A stretch of DNA of 64,000 nt from CAZTTH01 sp964615975. GTDB lineage: Bacteria > Verrucomicrobiota > Lentisphaeria > JABSQK01 > JAJFLO01. Shown here in pieces: positions 8,214-17,842 of the stretch. The stretch is from assembly GCA_964615975.1 (NCBI GenBank), contig CAZTTH010000006.1:1-64000 (forward strand), written 5' to 3'. The first letter of the stretch is position 1, and each line of letters starts with the position of its first letter. The notes beneath the pieces were generated by a model. That model did not search any database, was not told the origin of the DNA, and saw only the letters and a list, made by a program, of their open reading frames with translations. The position numbers and the translations under genes were made by a program.

Positions 8214-9635
8214 TTAACTTTTAGGTTTTTTAACCGACTTGCGCTTTGTTGCTAATGTTTTGGTATTGCTGATGGTTTTCTGCACTTCTTGCCAATAGGG
8301 TGCAAAAGAAGGAATACTGGGGATGATGGGGTGAACTTCATAATGAATCACAGGGTCGTGATTGGTAAGAAGCACGCCAGAATTCAGCAATTCACCGGCG
8401 AAAAATCGTGCATCATGAACGCCGGATGTGGTACGATTGTCGTCAAGAATAAAATGTTCCTGCTGATGAAGATAGATTTTGGCTAATAACGGATAATAGA
8501 TTTCTTGTGGAGTCAATAATTTCTCATAATAAGATTGTAACCTTAAGACCGCGCTTTCAGCGTTTTCCCAATCTATACTCGACTTATTTCCAGCTCGAGC
8601 ATGCAATTGAGCATGGTTAACCAGCATTAATAAATCACGAATAATTCCACCGGACATGTTGATGAGATAATGAATAATGGGTTTAGCCGTAAATATACGA
8701 TCGATATCAATTCGTTGGGCCAATAAATTCAGCATACCATCCTTTTCAGGATGGGAGTCTGAGTGATCATTATTTGACTTTGAAATCAAGGGGAAGGTAA
8801 AACAGTCCGGCAGTGAATTCTGGATCGGGTAGGGTGGAAGGGTTAAGGCGTATGATGCGGTTAAAACGAGATGCAGTTTCAATTCCTTGATGATATCAGC
8901 GCTATCGAAGAAAAAAGTTTGACCTGCTGCCACAGGGAGATGATCGAGATTATCGATGAGTAACAGCAATTCGCAAGGTTTGGCGATTTGGGCTAATGAT
9001 TTTCGTAACTCCAGGAGGAGAGAGTTTGTATAAAAAATCATTTCAGTGGTATAGGTGTGAAAACGTTTTCTCATCAACTGGCGATGAGATGAACTGGCGA
9101 TCATCATGGATTTAATTCGATTTAATAGCAACACCGGCATCCAATAAAAACCATAGGTTGCTTGAAAATCGGTGCCGGCTTCAGAGCGGATTTCATCTTT
9201 AATAGTTTCATAATTTTCAAATCCCTTGCGGCTGAACCAATCTGTTATGCGAATGATGGTATCGGCATTGAGAGGCCATTTTTGCTCAGAGCTGTGTTTA
9301 ATGAGATATTCGACAATCCAAATGATTAAATCGACATGATCGCAATCGCGTAATATGTGATTGGACAGGGGAAGGTAGAGAACCGTGTATTGATCTTTCA
9401 ACAATTCAGATAAATGCAGTAATTCTGTGCTTTTTCCGGAACCGCGATAACCATTTAGAATTATTTTTGCATATCGATTGTCCTGATTGATGACATTGCG
9501 CAGATGGAGTCGCAGATGAATTAATTCATCGCTGGTGTGACTCCCAGAAAGATCCGTATAACGTTGATCACCCGGAGCGATAGGTTCCAAGCTGAGGCAG
9601 GCAGACATTTGCTTTAAATCTGAAGCTTTTTTCAT
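8214..9635 (-). CDS. AAA/P-loop ATPase of unknown function
   Basis: 473 residues. A clear Walker A, GYRGSGKST, lies at residues 62-70. A hydrophobic Walker B, LLLLIDNLDHL, lies near residue 225 and is followed by a LVLTAS sensor-1-like strand. The layout resembles ORC/Cdc6-like or STAND-type AAA ATPases. There is no membrane segment and no recognisable effector domain. The C-terminus is basic (KRKSVKKPKS). The gene sits directly upstream (34 bases) of the PilU-PilT fusion, so a regulatory or assembly role connected with pilus retraction is possible, but this rests on position only. I do not recognise a named family. Confidence 0.75.
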   Translation of the reverse strand: MKKASDLKQMSACLSLEPIAPGDQRYTDLSGSHTSDELIHLRLHLRNVINQDNRYAKIILNGYRGSGKSTELLHLSELLKDQYTVLYLPLSNHILRDCDHVDLIIWIVEYLIKHSSEQKWPLNADTIIRITDWFSRKGFENYETIKDEIRSEAGTDFQATYGFYWMPVLLLNRIKSMMIASSSHRQLMRKRFHTYTTEMIFYTNSLLLELRKSLAQIAKPCELLLLIDNLDHLPVAAGQTFFFDSADIIKELKLHLVLTASYALTLPPYPIQNSLPDCFTFPLISKSNNDHSDSHPEKDGMLNLLAQRIDIDRIFTAKPIIHYLINMSGGIIRDLLMLVNHAQLHARAGNKSSIDWENAESAVLRLQSYYEKLLTPQEIYYPLLAKIYLHQQEHFILDDNRTTSGVHDARFFAGELLNSGVLLTNHDPVIHYEVHPIIPSIPSFAPYWQEVQKTISNTKTLATKRKSVKKPKS

Positions 9636-9778
9636 AGTTATAAGGAGAATTTACTTAAGTCACATGAGGAAAGTTTTTTTTGTTCATGTTTACCGTGTTT
9701 AGGGTTAGTTGGATATCTGCAGATTAGAATTCTTACTGATTTAGTAAACAAAGAGGAATGATCATGAAACGAATGAAA

Positions 9779-10633
9779 TTACAGCACTTTAGCTCCGAAT
9801 GTAGCTAACCAATGGCGCAGTGATGAAATCAATGTGTTGTTGCCATTTGTATCTATGTCAAATGCTACATCAGGAGAGAATTGATTTTGGGTTTTAGGTG
9901 AAATACTTTTGGTGATCATAGAAATTCCCAATACTTTTGCCTGTAGGGCATGTGCTGTTGTAGCTTCTAAAACTGTACTCATTCCCACGGCATCCGCTCC
10001 GAACAAACGTGCCATTCTCAGTTCTGCTATGGTTTCGGATTGGGGGCCGGCGTTTGCCAGATAAACTCCATGTTTAATGGACATTTTTTTTTCTTGTGCT
10101 GCTTCCTTGAAGGTATTCGCCAAAGTGGTGTTATAAGTATCGATCATATTAATATAAGGAGATTCCAGAAGATGTTGATGTCCGGATAATGGCGATATGC
10201 CCATCTGGTTGATATGATCAGTAAAGATCATAAAGTCTCCTGGGGCAATCTCTGGATTAATGGCGATTGCGGCATTTGCAAATACAAAATTCCGCGCTCC
10301 ACATTGTGCCGCCGCCCAAATCGGGAGAATACATGGAACTCGTCCAAAGCCTTCATAGAGATGATAACGCCCTGCAAATATCAATAATTTAAAATTCCCT
10401 GCAATACCCCAGATGATTTCGAGTTTATGTTTTGCCAGGGAATTTGCCTTCGGTAAAGAGGGCATTTCCTGGAGAGAAGCTCTACCCCATTCTTCATCAA
10501 GTATATTATCAGGTGATTGCCCCGATCCCAGTTGAATGACCAAATCCACTGTGGAAATGAAATGAAATTTACGATGCAGAAATTCAGTAGCCTCGACTAA
10601 TTCGCTGCGTAGTAGTTTATCGAATGTAATCAT
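9779..10633 (-). CDS. Purine nucleoside phosphorylase family protein with altered purine site
   Basis: 284 residues, the length of trimeric (class II) PNP. Phosphate-site motifs are present: LGSG (35-38), GRYHLYEG with His91, and GMS (217-219). The purine-site glutamate is kept in GPQSET (Glu200). Aligning from the GMS serine, human PNP has Asn243 at +23; here that residue is Lys242. The aromatic residue before the Glu (Phe200 in human) is Ser199, and NAAGGLNP has become NAAIAINP. The fold and phosphorolysis chemistry are therefore likely, but the nucleoside specificity may not be that of standard PNP. It is a single gene, divergent from the glycosyltransferase at 10733. No riboswitch or clear promoter was seen. 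Confidence 0.85.
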   Translation of the reverse strand: MITFDKLLRSELVEATEFLHRKFHFISTVDLVIQLGSGQSPDNILDEEWGRASLQEMPSLPKANSLAKHKLEIIWGIAGNFKLLIFAGRYHLYEGFGRVPCILPIWAAAQCGARNFVFANAAIAINPEIAPGDFMIFTDHINQMGISPLSGHQHLLESPYINMIDTYNTTLANTFKEAAQEKKMSIKHGVYLANAGPQSETIAELRMARLFGADAVGMSTVLEATTAHALQAKVLGISMITKSISPKTQNQFSPDVAFDIDTNGNNTLISSLRHWLATFGAKVL

Positions 10634-10732
10634 GAGGTTTTCATTTGATTTTAAGGATTATCTGACCGGCGATACCGAAATTCTAATACAGTATAATATC
10701 ATTTCCATCAATCTATAGCTAATCCTCATAGC

Positions 10733-12634
10733 ATGTTGCCTTATCTATCATTAAAGAAATTCAAAATTTTATTATATATGATTGCCATGACAGGCATGCT
10801 GTTGCGAATCGTTTCCAGTTATGAACTGGCGCGTGTCTATCCGCCTGTTACTCAACCGACATCAGTTACGGATATGTATACCTATCAAAAGCTGGCAAAA
10901 GATGTTTTGTCTGGTGAGTATGATTATCGTCAGGGATTCTATTATCAACCGTTCTATTATGTTGTTTTTCTCCCTTTGGTTTTTAGCATCGGGGGTGAAA
11001 ATGTACACAGTGTGATCATTGCTCAGTCCTTGCTCGGGGCTTTAGTGATCTGGATAATCGGGATTGTCTTCGCCAATTTGTTTGGTAAATGGACTGGAAT
11101 TCTGGCCGCACTGATTACTGCCGGGAATCGTATGTTGATATTTTACACTTCATTTACCCTGATAGAAATCCTGCAATCATTTTGGATAAGCTTGATGTTC
11201 TATCTCACGGTGATTGCAATCAAGAAAAGTCAACCCGGCACATGGTTGATACTTGGCTTGGTAACTGGATGTGCGATAACTACTCGCGGAAATATCATCC
11301 TGTTCATGCCACTATCAGCACTATTTATATTTTACATCTATCGTAATAAACTAATAAAATTCATCTTGATTTTATTGCTTTATATGGCGGGTTCCTATCT
11401 GCCACAATTACCCTTTGCGATGGTGAATTACCGTGCTGTTGGAACTTGGGTGGGAGCTTCAACCGCAGGTCCAGCAGTATTAGCATTAGGAAATACTCCT
11501 GAATCACCGCCAGGCGGACGTGATCCTGATTCCGGACCTGGTCCAATGGAATATCCCATCTCCTATCATGAATGGGTTCGTTTGGCACAACTTTCCCCTG
11601 ACAAAAACATACCGATATCTCATTCGATCTGGAAATGGGTAAAACAAGAACCCGGAGCTTATTGCGAACTGAAATTACGGATGATGTTATTATTTTGGAA
11701 TCATGTCGAAATCCCAAACAATGTTGCCTTATCAACAAATGGCGTAAAAATTCCGGCTAAAATTGTCCAGCATCCAATGCTTGTTGATTTCATCCTTATT
11801 GGAACATTGAGTTTGGTCGGAATCAGCATTTTAGCAACCGATAAACGATGGACTTTAAGATGCTTGATACCAGTATTCTTTGTTGGCATCTACAGTGTGG
11901 CGGTGATCTTATTTTATATGCTTGCGCGATTTCGATTACCCATTATACCCATTCTGTGTGGACTGAGTGGTTTTGCCATTTTACGCATTGGTCGTATTTG
12001 CTGGCTTTGGCGTTACCATCACCTTAAGATAAAATCCATACTTTATCATAGTATAATTCTAACGGGGTCATATCTGGTAGTTGCCTGGGGTTATGATCTT
12101 TATCGCTCACAATTGGAGCCAATCATTATCCGCTGGGTGCGCCCCCAAGGTGTGCAATTGGATTTGGCTGATCAATTTTTAATCAAAGACCATGGGCCAC
12201 AATCATTTGGGGGCTGGCAACCGATAGAATTGAAATCAGGTGACGATTGGACGAAATTCTTGATTCTGCCACAAGCGATTATGAATAATGAAATCTTATA
12301 TAATCCAACGATCAGACTATTAATATTAAGTCAGGAGCAAACCAATATTCAGTGTATTCTCAACCTAGAGGGAACCGATAATATTCGAGTTGATTCTCAT
12401 TTTGATCTATCACCAGGCTTGAATTGGAGAGAAATAAAAACAGAAAATTTGGTTATGTATTTGGTAGAACCACGATTGGCGATCAACTTTTTTTTCCCGT
12501 CAATCACATCTGAAATTTACTTGGTTTTTGATACTCAACGATGGTACAATAGAACAACGGTTAATGGTAAGGTGAATACTTTAGACGGGGAGCTTATCGT
12601 TGAATTAGTTATAGATAAATCCCAAAATCATTAA
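10733..12634 (+). CDS. GT-C type membrane glycosyltransferase (GT39/ArnT-like)
   Basis: 633 residues with about ten hydrophobic membrane helices in residues 10-460, then a soluble C-terminal domain of about 160 residues. The first external loop carries an acidic residue (TDMYTY, Asp47) where GT-C enzymes place the catalytic or metal-binding Asp, and it is followed by the FYYQPFYYV...L pattern common in the family. Such enzymes transfer sugars from polyprenyl-phosphate donors to lipids or proteins on the outer face of the inner membrane. Donor and acceptor cannot be read from sequence. It converges on the JmjC gene with 19 bases between stops and has no operon partner. Confidence 0.75.
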   Translation: MLPYLSLKKFKILLYMIAMTGMLLRIVSSYELARVYPPVTQPTSVTDMYTYQKLAKDVLSGEYDYRQGFYYQPFYYVVFLPLVFSIGGENVHSVIIAQSLLGALVIWIIGIVFANLFGKWTGILAALITAGNRMLIFYTSFTLIEILQSFWISLMFYLTVIAIKKSQPGTWLILGLVTGCAITTRGNIILFMPLSALFIFYIYRNKLIKFILILLLYMAGSYLPQLPFAMVNYRAVGTWVGASTAGPAVLALGNTPESPPGGRDPDSGPGPMEYPISYHEWVRLAQLSPDKNIPISHSIWKWVKQEPGAYCELKLRMMLLFWNHVEIPNNVALSTNGVKIPAKIVQHPMLVDFILIGTLSLVGISILATDKRWTLRCLIPVFFVGIYSVAVILFYMLARFRLPIIPILCGLSGFAILRIGRICWLWRYHHLKIKSILYHSIILTGSYLVVAWGYDLYRSQLEPIIIRWVRPQGVQLDLADQFLIKDHGPQSFGGWQPIELKSGDDWTKFLILPQAIMNNEILYNPTIRLLILSQEQTNIQCILNLEGTDNIRVDSHFDLSPGLNWREIKTENLVMYLVEPRLAINFFFPSITSEIYLVFDTQRWYNRTTVNGKVNTLDGELIVELVIDKSQNH

Positions 12635-12653
12635 ATCGAAGGCAAAATCTTTG

Positions 12654-13556
12654 TCATTTACGGATTCTAATTCCGTCTTTCCATGCATGACAAGTACATT
12701 CACGCCCATAAAGATTGCATTTATGTAAAAGATATTTAATTCCTTCGATCGTCCCATCATAAAGATAATTTTTTAGACTTATTCCAAAATTATTTACACT
12801 GATCGAGTTTGATAGAGATTTGACATAATGCCACCACCCATAGGGAATGAAAAGCATCTCACCGGGTGATAACTCAGTTACCGATTCCTGTGTTTGTGCA
12901 AATTTAGGGAATTTGACTAAATCAATATGATCCGCATCAACACTGCTGAATCTCGAACCAAATTCATATTTATGACTTGGATACATTGAACGGGTATACA
13001 TTGGAGAGATTAAGCGAATTTTTTTTTTACCATAGATTTGAGCCAGAATATTATCCGCCCAATCAATATGAAAACCAGTTACAGTTGCAGTTGGCCCCAT
13101 CCAAGCATATTGAATATTTTTGATTTTAAATTGGCTAAGCAGTGAAAAATCAACATCGCTTCTTAATTCGGGAAAAGATTTAAAAATATCAAATACCGAC
13201 AGATAAGATACATTTGTACCATTTGAGTTGCTATCTGAATTGTGTGTATCTATAATGCTGGAGTTATCCTCTTTATGTAATAATTTTGTGATAAAATCCT
13301 TAAACTTATCGCGATGGAAAATGGTAGGATTTTGGATGACGTTGCCCTCTTCCAAGTAAATATCCAAATCAGTATTAAGTCCAAGAAAATAGGAAAAAGA
13401 CCATTTTTTCATGGCGGGCCAATTTTCCATCATGTCCGTAATTACAATGGGCTTATTACCATCAATATAAGTAGACTTAAACTCATCAGGCGAGATCGAT
13501 TTTATTCGGGGTATTATATCAGCCTTTAATTTCGATTGTGACTTAGTGTCGGTCAT
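12654..13556 (-). CDS. JmjC/cupin-8 Fe(II)/2-oxoglutarate-dependent oxygenase
   Basis: 300 residues. The iron triad is visible: HxD in TGFHIDWADN (His163, Asp165) and the distal His243 in PYGWWHYVKSL. A lysine in the KKKIRLIS strand is suited to bind 2-oxoglutarate. The N-terminal part (DGNKPIVITDMMENWPAMKKW) matches the entry of cupin-8/JmjC hydroxylases such as FIH and the tRNA or ribosomal oxygenases. Such enzymes hydroxylate protein or RNA side chains; the target here is unknown. The gene is monocistronic, with a promoter presumably in the 403-bp region upstream, which has repeated CATCAAAT sites. Confidence 0.85.
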   Translation of the reverse strand: MTDTKSQSKLKADIIPRIKSISPDEFKSTYIDGNKPIVITDMMENWPAMKKWSFSYFLGLNTDLDIYLEEGNVIQNPTIFHRDKFKDFITKLLHKEDNSSIIDTHNSDSNSNGTNVSYLSVFDIFKSFPELRSDVDFSLLSQFKIKNIQYAWMGPTATVTGFHIDWADNILAQIYGKKKIRLISPMYTRSMYPSHKYEFGSRFSSVDADHIDLVKFPKFAQTQESVTELSPGEMLFIPYGWWHYVKSLSNSISVNNFGISLKNYLYDGTIEGIKYLLHKCNLYGRECTCHAWKDGIRIRK

Positions 13557-13959
13557 TAAATAATAAATCCTAAAATCTCATTATAAATTTATGTCCAACA
13601 TATTTTTAAAATTATGGATGAATATTAAATGGTATCAAATATATAATTAACTTGATGAGGATTTATGTTTGAACATTTGATGAATTCTCCCTCAATTTAA
13701 TAGTGGTGAATACATCAATTATAATTTGATGATCGGAAATGAACATCAAATTATTTGCATTAGAAGTAAAAGCTGATATTTACCCGGGTTGGTATCGCTA
13801 ACATTATTCAAGTGAAATCTGTGCGGTATGGGACAGGCTTATGGCACTACACATTTTGTATCTACGCCAGTCAAGTAAATACCCTATAATGGGTTAAATG
13901 AGAAGGAGGGGTGATGTTTAATTGAGAGAGTAACTGGTAGTGCCAAAATGTAGTGAAAT
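13557..13959. other. 403-bp intergenic region with repeated motifs and a vestigial reading frame
   Basis: AT-rich. The left part holds the CATCAAAT cluster upstream of the JmjC gene. A short frame from ATG 13739 reads MNIKLFALEVKADIYPGWYR before a stop, and the same frame stays open afterwards up to 13898. Further right a perfect TATAAT (13885-13890) is followed by AGAAGGAGG and ATG TTT AAT TGA, a strong ribosome-binding site ahead of only three codons. No intact gene is supported. Confidence 0.6.
13675..13751. promoter_or_regulatory. Cluster of CATCAAAT/ATTTGATG sites
   Basis: ATTTGATG at 13675-13682 and 13724-13731, and its complement CATCAAAT at 13744-13751. CATCAA at 13713-13718 also pairs with TTGATG at 13726-13731 to form an inverted repeat. 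They lie 120-195 bases upstream of the JmjC oxygenase start, so an operator for that gene is possible. No factor is known. Confidence 0.3.
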
Positions 13960-16626
13960 TTATCTTCTGAAATCAGGTAACCCTCTAATATCAGCTGTTC
14001 TTACAGGTAGACCTGCAGGATTGACTAAGCGAGCAGTTACAAAGATTAATAAATTTCGCTTTTCACTTTTTTGACTCTCATTTTTAAATAGCCTTCCCAA
14101 TACAGGCAAATCCCCCAAGAATGGTATTTTATCTTCCACCTTCTGCACATTTTCAGTAATCATACCGCCTAGAACTACAGTTTCTCCATCCCAAACAATA
14201 ACCTTTGTGCTTATTTTACGTTTTGAAATCACGGGAATTTGAATTGGAGTGGTCACATTCTGGCCTTCAAGGGTTTGAACAACATCATAATTATCAAATC
14301 CAAGAAATTGAACAACTTCTGGTTGTAAATCCAAGTCAATAGAATAACCATCTGATGAAACTGTTGGCGTAACTGTTAGAATTACTCCAATTTCAGTTTC
14401 CGCTCCAAATTGTGGTGTTGGAGGTTTGATATTAGACCCGGTTTGCCCACCTCCAGAAGTTTCCGTGCTAAATTGTATTTCTGGTTCACTATAACTCTCT
14501 GGAAACTTACGAGTATCTATAACTTTTAATATTGCGGTTTGACCACTAATTGTCGTAACCTTTGGGGCTGAAAGAACATCTGAGCTATCTTTTTGTTCAA
14601 TAGCCCGAATGATAGTATTGAACTGAAAATCACCTAATATGCTGTTGATGCTAAGCAATCGATCATTACCAACACTACTAGGGGCCAGAAACCGTAATCC
14701 ACTACTTAATCTTGGGTCAGTCGCATTACCTGCAGTTTGTTTTAATAATGTAAATTCTGAATCCCCTGAAATCTTAATATTTTTATTACCTTCGCTACCA
14801 TCGCCCCCTAGAAATAACCATTCAAAACCCAATTCTTCCAAATCATTCTGTGATATTTCGACAAACTTTGATTCAATAGTTACTTGAAGCGGTTGAACAT
14901 TTAATTCAGCTAAAATTTTTTCTACTTTTCTTAAGTTTGAAGGTGTATTCGTGACAATTAATTTACTAGTTCTTTGATCGTATATAATTTTTGCTCCTTG
15001 AGGGAATTCAACGCCATAAGTCTGAAATAACTCTAAAACTTCTTTTGATTCAACTTTTTGGTCACTCGATGAACCTGTAATACCACCCGTAGATTTTTTT
15101 GTTGCTTTCTGCTCTAAAAATCCAGCTTCTACTGGATAGAATCTGGTTTCCATTTCATCAAATTGAACGTCCTGTGAAGCAATAATAATGGCATGTGTTT
15201 CAACTTTATATTTTAATCCAGCTCCTTGACATATATAACGAATTGCTTCACCTAATGGTATATTATCAAAATCCATGGTTATGGTAATTTCACTTCCAGG
15301 TGGCTTGGGAATATTCTGCAAATCAGGTTTTTGATCGTTGATAATAAATTCCTGATCGAAATCATCCAAGGTTAATTCATCGGATTCATGTTCTACTTCT
15401 GAATCCGCAACACTGACTTCATTTGTAGTATTGGATAATTGAAGAAAAATATTTACACCTTCACCATCTGGATCAAGTTCCCGGCTACGGCTTTTCAAAT
15501 ATTTAATAACCGCATGAATTGAAGCCTCCTCAAATGAGATTTTAGGAATTACAATGGTTTCTAATTTTGCCCATATACCTTCACCTAATTTACTGATTTT
15601 TTTGACTGGTTGTGAGCTCTCTATGACGACATCAGGACTTACCAAAGGAGTTACTGGGTCATTCCATTTCCACTTGATTTCAGCTATTCTTTCAGTAGTC
15701 ATTACATCACGGCGTTCAGTTCCAGCTTCCAAAAGTTTTTCATTCATCCGTTTCAGGTAGCGAGTAGCCTCAACATTATAGGGATCCTTCAATAATACAT
15801 GTTCGAACATTTCTCTCGCATCAGAATAACGTTTATTAGTAAAATAAACTCTTCCTTGTTCTAATTTTGTATCTATTTCATTGTCACGAATCGGTTTTTC
15901 CGGATCAACATATTTTGGTGATGTTTTTTCCTTAAATTCTGCAAATTTTATCGACCTTTGTAATTGTTGTATCTTTTTATCAATTTCTTTTTTCTTGGCA
16001 GGGTTCTTTTCTACCACTTTTTGGAATTTATCAATTGCTTCTTCATACTTTTCCAAATCAATAAGTAATTGAGCTTCAGTGGCAATTTGTTCTCCCCACT
16101 CTTCATATGTATACTCCAATAACTGATCGATTAATTTTTGCTTTTGTAGAATTCGATCTTCGCTTCTTGAACACTCATTTAATTTTATTTGAGCTGCGAT
16201 AAAACTTTTTACTGCTGCTTCATAATCTCCACCAATAAACGATTTTCTCCCCTGAGTATATAAATTTTCAGCTTCCAATTCTTTTTCACGTCGACGAACA
16301 ATTTCATTTTGATCAATTTGTTCTAAGGGTATTACAGTAGTTTTTTTTGTGATCTGCTCATTAGCAGTGGATGATAAATTATCACTGGTTCTAAGGGGGG
16401 ATTTATTTACATCAATTGAATTAGACCTTCTCTGACCATTGAATTGATTATCAAGTTCGATTTCATCGCTGGCAGCTATCAAATTAGTAGGAATAATTTG
16501 TTTATTATTTAATTCGATATCATCATTTGCAATTAGAAAAGTGGTCAGTAATAAACAACCAATACCAATATACAATATAGATATCGATAATTTTATAGAT
16601 TTATATTTCGATTGTATTACTCTCAT
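13960..16626 (-). CDS. Outer-membrane secretin of a type IV pilus-like system (Amuc_1098-like)
   Basis: 888 residues. A signal anchor (about 12-33) is followed by a charged linker and TPR-like repeats (about 110-310, for example YTQGRKSFIGGDYEAAVKSF). An N0/STN-like domain (about 360-490) contains ITMDFDNIPLGEAIRYIC, then an N1-type KH domain (KIIYDQRTSKLIVTNTP) and the secretin core to the end, with VPFLGDLPVLGRLFK and LLIFVTARLVNP. It forms the outer-membrane channel for pilus passage. The start is supported by AAAGGAGGA just upstream. It is the last gene of the operon that begins with the PilM-like gene. The N-terminal TPR extension matches the verrucomicrobial version rather than classical PilQ, which has AMIN domains. 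Confidence 0.9.
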   Translation of the reverse strand: MRVIQSKYKSIKLSISILYIGIGCLLLTTFLIANDDIELNNKQIIPTNLIAASDEIELDNQFNGQRRSNSIDVNKSPLRTSDNLSSTANEQITKKTTVIPLEQIDQNEIVRRREKELEAENLYTQGRKSFIGGDYEAAVKSFIAAQIKLNECSRSEDRILQKQKLIDQLLEYTYEEWGEQIATEAQLLIDLEKYEEAIDKFQKVVEKNPAKKKEIDKKIQQLQRSIKFAEFKEKTSPKYVDPEKPIRDNEIDTKLEQGRVYFTNKRYSDAREMFEHVLLKDPYNVEATRYLKRMNEKLLEAGTERRDVMTTERIAEIKWKWNDPVTPLVSPDVVIESSQPVKKISKLGEGIWAKLETIVIPKISFEEASIHAVIKYLKSRSRELDPDGEGVNIFLQLSNTTNEVSVADSEVEHESDELTLDDFDQEFIINDQKPDLQNIPKPPGSEITITMDFDNIPLGEAIRYICQGAGLKYKVETHAIIIASQDVQFDEMETRFYPVEAGFLEQKATKKSTGGITGSSSDQKVESKEVLELFQTYGVEFPQGAKIIYDQRTSKLIVTNTPSNLRKVEKILAELNVQPLQVTIESKFVEISQNDLEELGFEWLFLGGDGSEGNKNIKISGDSEFTLLKQTAGNATDPRLSSGLRFLAPSSVGNDRLLSINSILGDFQFNTIIRAIEQKDSSDVLSAPKVTTISGQTAILKVIDTRKFPESYSEPEIQFSTETSGGGQTGSNIKPPTPQFGAETEIGVILTVTPTVSSDGYSIDLDLQPEVVQFLGFDNYDVVQTLEGQNVTTPIQIPVISKRKISTKVIVWDGETVVLGGMITENVQKVEDKIPFLGDLPVLGRLFKNESQKSEKRNLLIFVTARLVNPAGLPVRTADIRGLPDFRR

Positions 16627-16685
16627 CGTATTCCTCCTTTAAATTTGATTTATCTAAATGCTTTCATCTAGTTGCCATTAACGAT

Positions 16686-17831
16686 CTACTCAGTACTAAT
16701 ATTTACTTTATCTTCACTGCTTAATTTTGGAATCTTAAAAATTGTACCATTCTTTGTTAAAATTACAGTAATCTCGTCATCATTTGCATCTATAACTTTG
16801 TATTCTTCCTTATTGTTTTTCAGATTCTCCAAAATTAATATTTCGTTTACCGTTATTTTGAGTTTTACCATTTTAAGTAAATATGCAAGTTCGTAACTAT
16901 CATCGCCTAATGTAAGTGTTTGATTACGCTTCATGGTGATTGGAATTTCATTATTTTTACGAATTATAATTGAAGATTCTTCCTCGGGAATTTTATCCTT
17001 AATTACTTCTTTATATGAGGCATCAATTACTTTTAAATCTGTTCCTGGTAATAACTTTCCAATTTTAAGAAAATCAGATTTCCACCGTCCTTGACTCTCA
17101 TATCGAATTTCTAAATCCCATGCGTTCTTATTGTATGGTTCATTATTAACATTGATTTTTTTTAGTATAATCGGCAGTTGATTGCGAAATTTTTTTATCA
17201 AGCGTAATTTTAATGCTAACGGCGGATGCGAATCTTCCGCGTTTATTGAAGATTTGTTAATGTACTCTTCAAGATTGGTGAACCCGTCTCCGTCATTATC
17301 ATCCTGTGCATCCTTTGGATTATTCTTGTTTAATTTTTCCTGATCTTCTATGCTGTCGGGTATACCGTCTTTATCGCTATCATCATCACTTTTTAATAAA
17401 TTCTGTTTTATTGCCTCGATATCAGTGACTTTATTTTTGCTATCTGTTTTTGAGTCGGTTGGTGGTAAATCGGGTTTATCAGTATAGGGGTTTTTGGGGG
17501 TAGAAAGATGTAACAGGTAAGGTGAACCGTCCATGCTGAAAACATAATTTCCAGGATCTACAAGTGTTCCCTCACTGTAATTGTCTTTCCAAATTTTTTG
17601 TGAGTCGACTTGGATATTAATCTTATATTCTGAATCATTTATTGGTAAAATTTTATTGGTAGGCAGCTTCTTTTGCAAATCTTGATCTGCTTGATTTACT
17701 TCGGATTGTGTTGCTTTGAGATTTTTAGTTTGATTAACCAGGACAATTATCAAAACAAGTAAGAGTATTCCCAGTATAATCTTATCATACAAGCGATATA
17801 AAAATGCCAGAATGAGATTTAATTTTTTCAT
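16686..17831 (-). CDS. Membrane-anchored pilus-locus protein with calcium-binding-type repeats (Amuc_1099-like position)
   Basis: 381 residues. One N-terminal membrane segment (16-33) follows a short positive tail, so the bulk is probably periplasmic. Residues 149-195 hold two Asp-rich loops (DSDKDGIPDSIED and DDNDGDGFTNLEEY) like thrombospondin type 3 or dockerin calcium sites. The remainder is beta-rich and lysine-rich with no family I recognise. It starts 11 bases after the Amuc_1100-like gene and ends 59 bases before the secretin, which places it where Akkermansia has Amuc_1099. A periplasmic link between the inner-membrane platform and the secretin (PilP-like) is inference from position. 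Confidence 0.75.
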   Translation of the reverse strand: MKKLNLILAFLYRLYDKIILGILLLVLIIVLVNQTKNLKATQSEVNQADQDLQKKLPTNKILPINDSEYKINIQVDSQKIWKDNYSEGTLVDPGNYVFSMDGSPYLLHLSTPKNPYTDKPDLPPTDSKTDSKNKVTDIEAIKQNLLKSDDDSDKDGIPDSIEDQEKLNKNNPKDAQDDNDGDGFTNLEEYINKSSINAEDSHPPLALKLRLIKKFRNQLPIILKKINVNNEPYNKNAWDLEIRYESQGRWKSDFLKIGKLLPGTDLKVIDASYKEVIKDKIPEEESSIIIRKNNEIPITMKRNQTLTLGDDSYELAYLLKMVKLKITVNEILILENLKNNKEEYKVIDANDDEITVILTKNGTIFKIPKLSSEDKVNISTE

Positions 17832-17842
17832 AGATCTGAAAA

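Noticed and set aside
9764..9808. 14-residue plus-strand frame with an AGAGGA site before its ATG
   Set aside because: Overlaps the end of the PNP gene on the other strand; too short to support without expression data.
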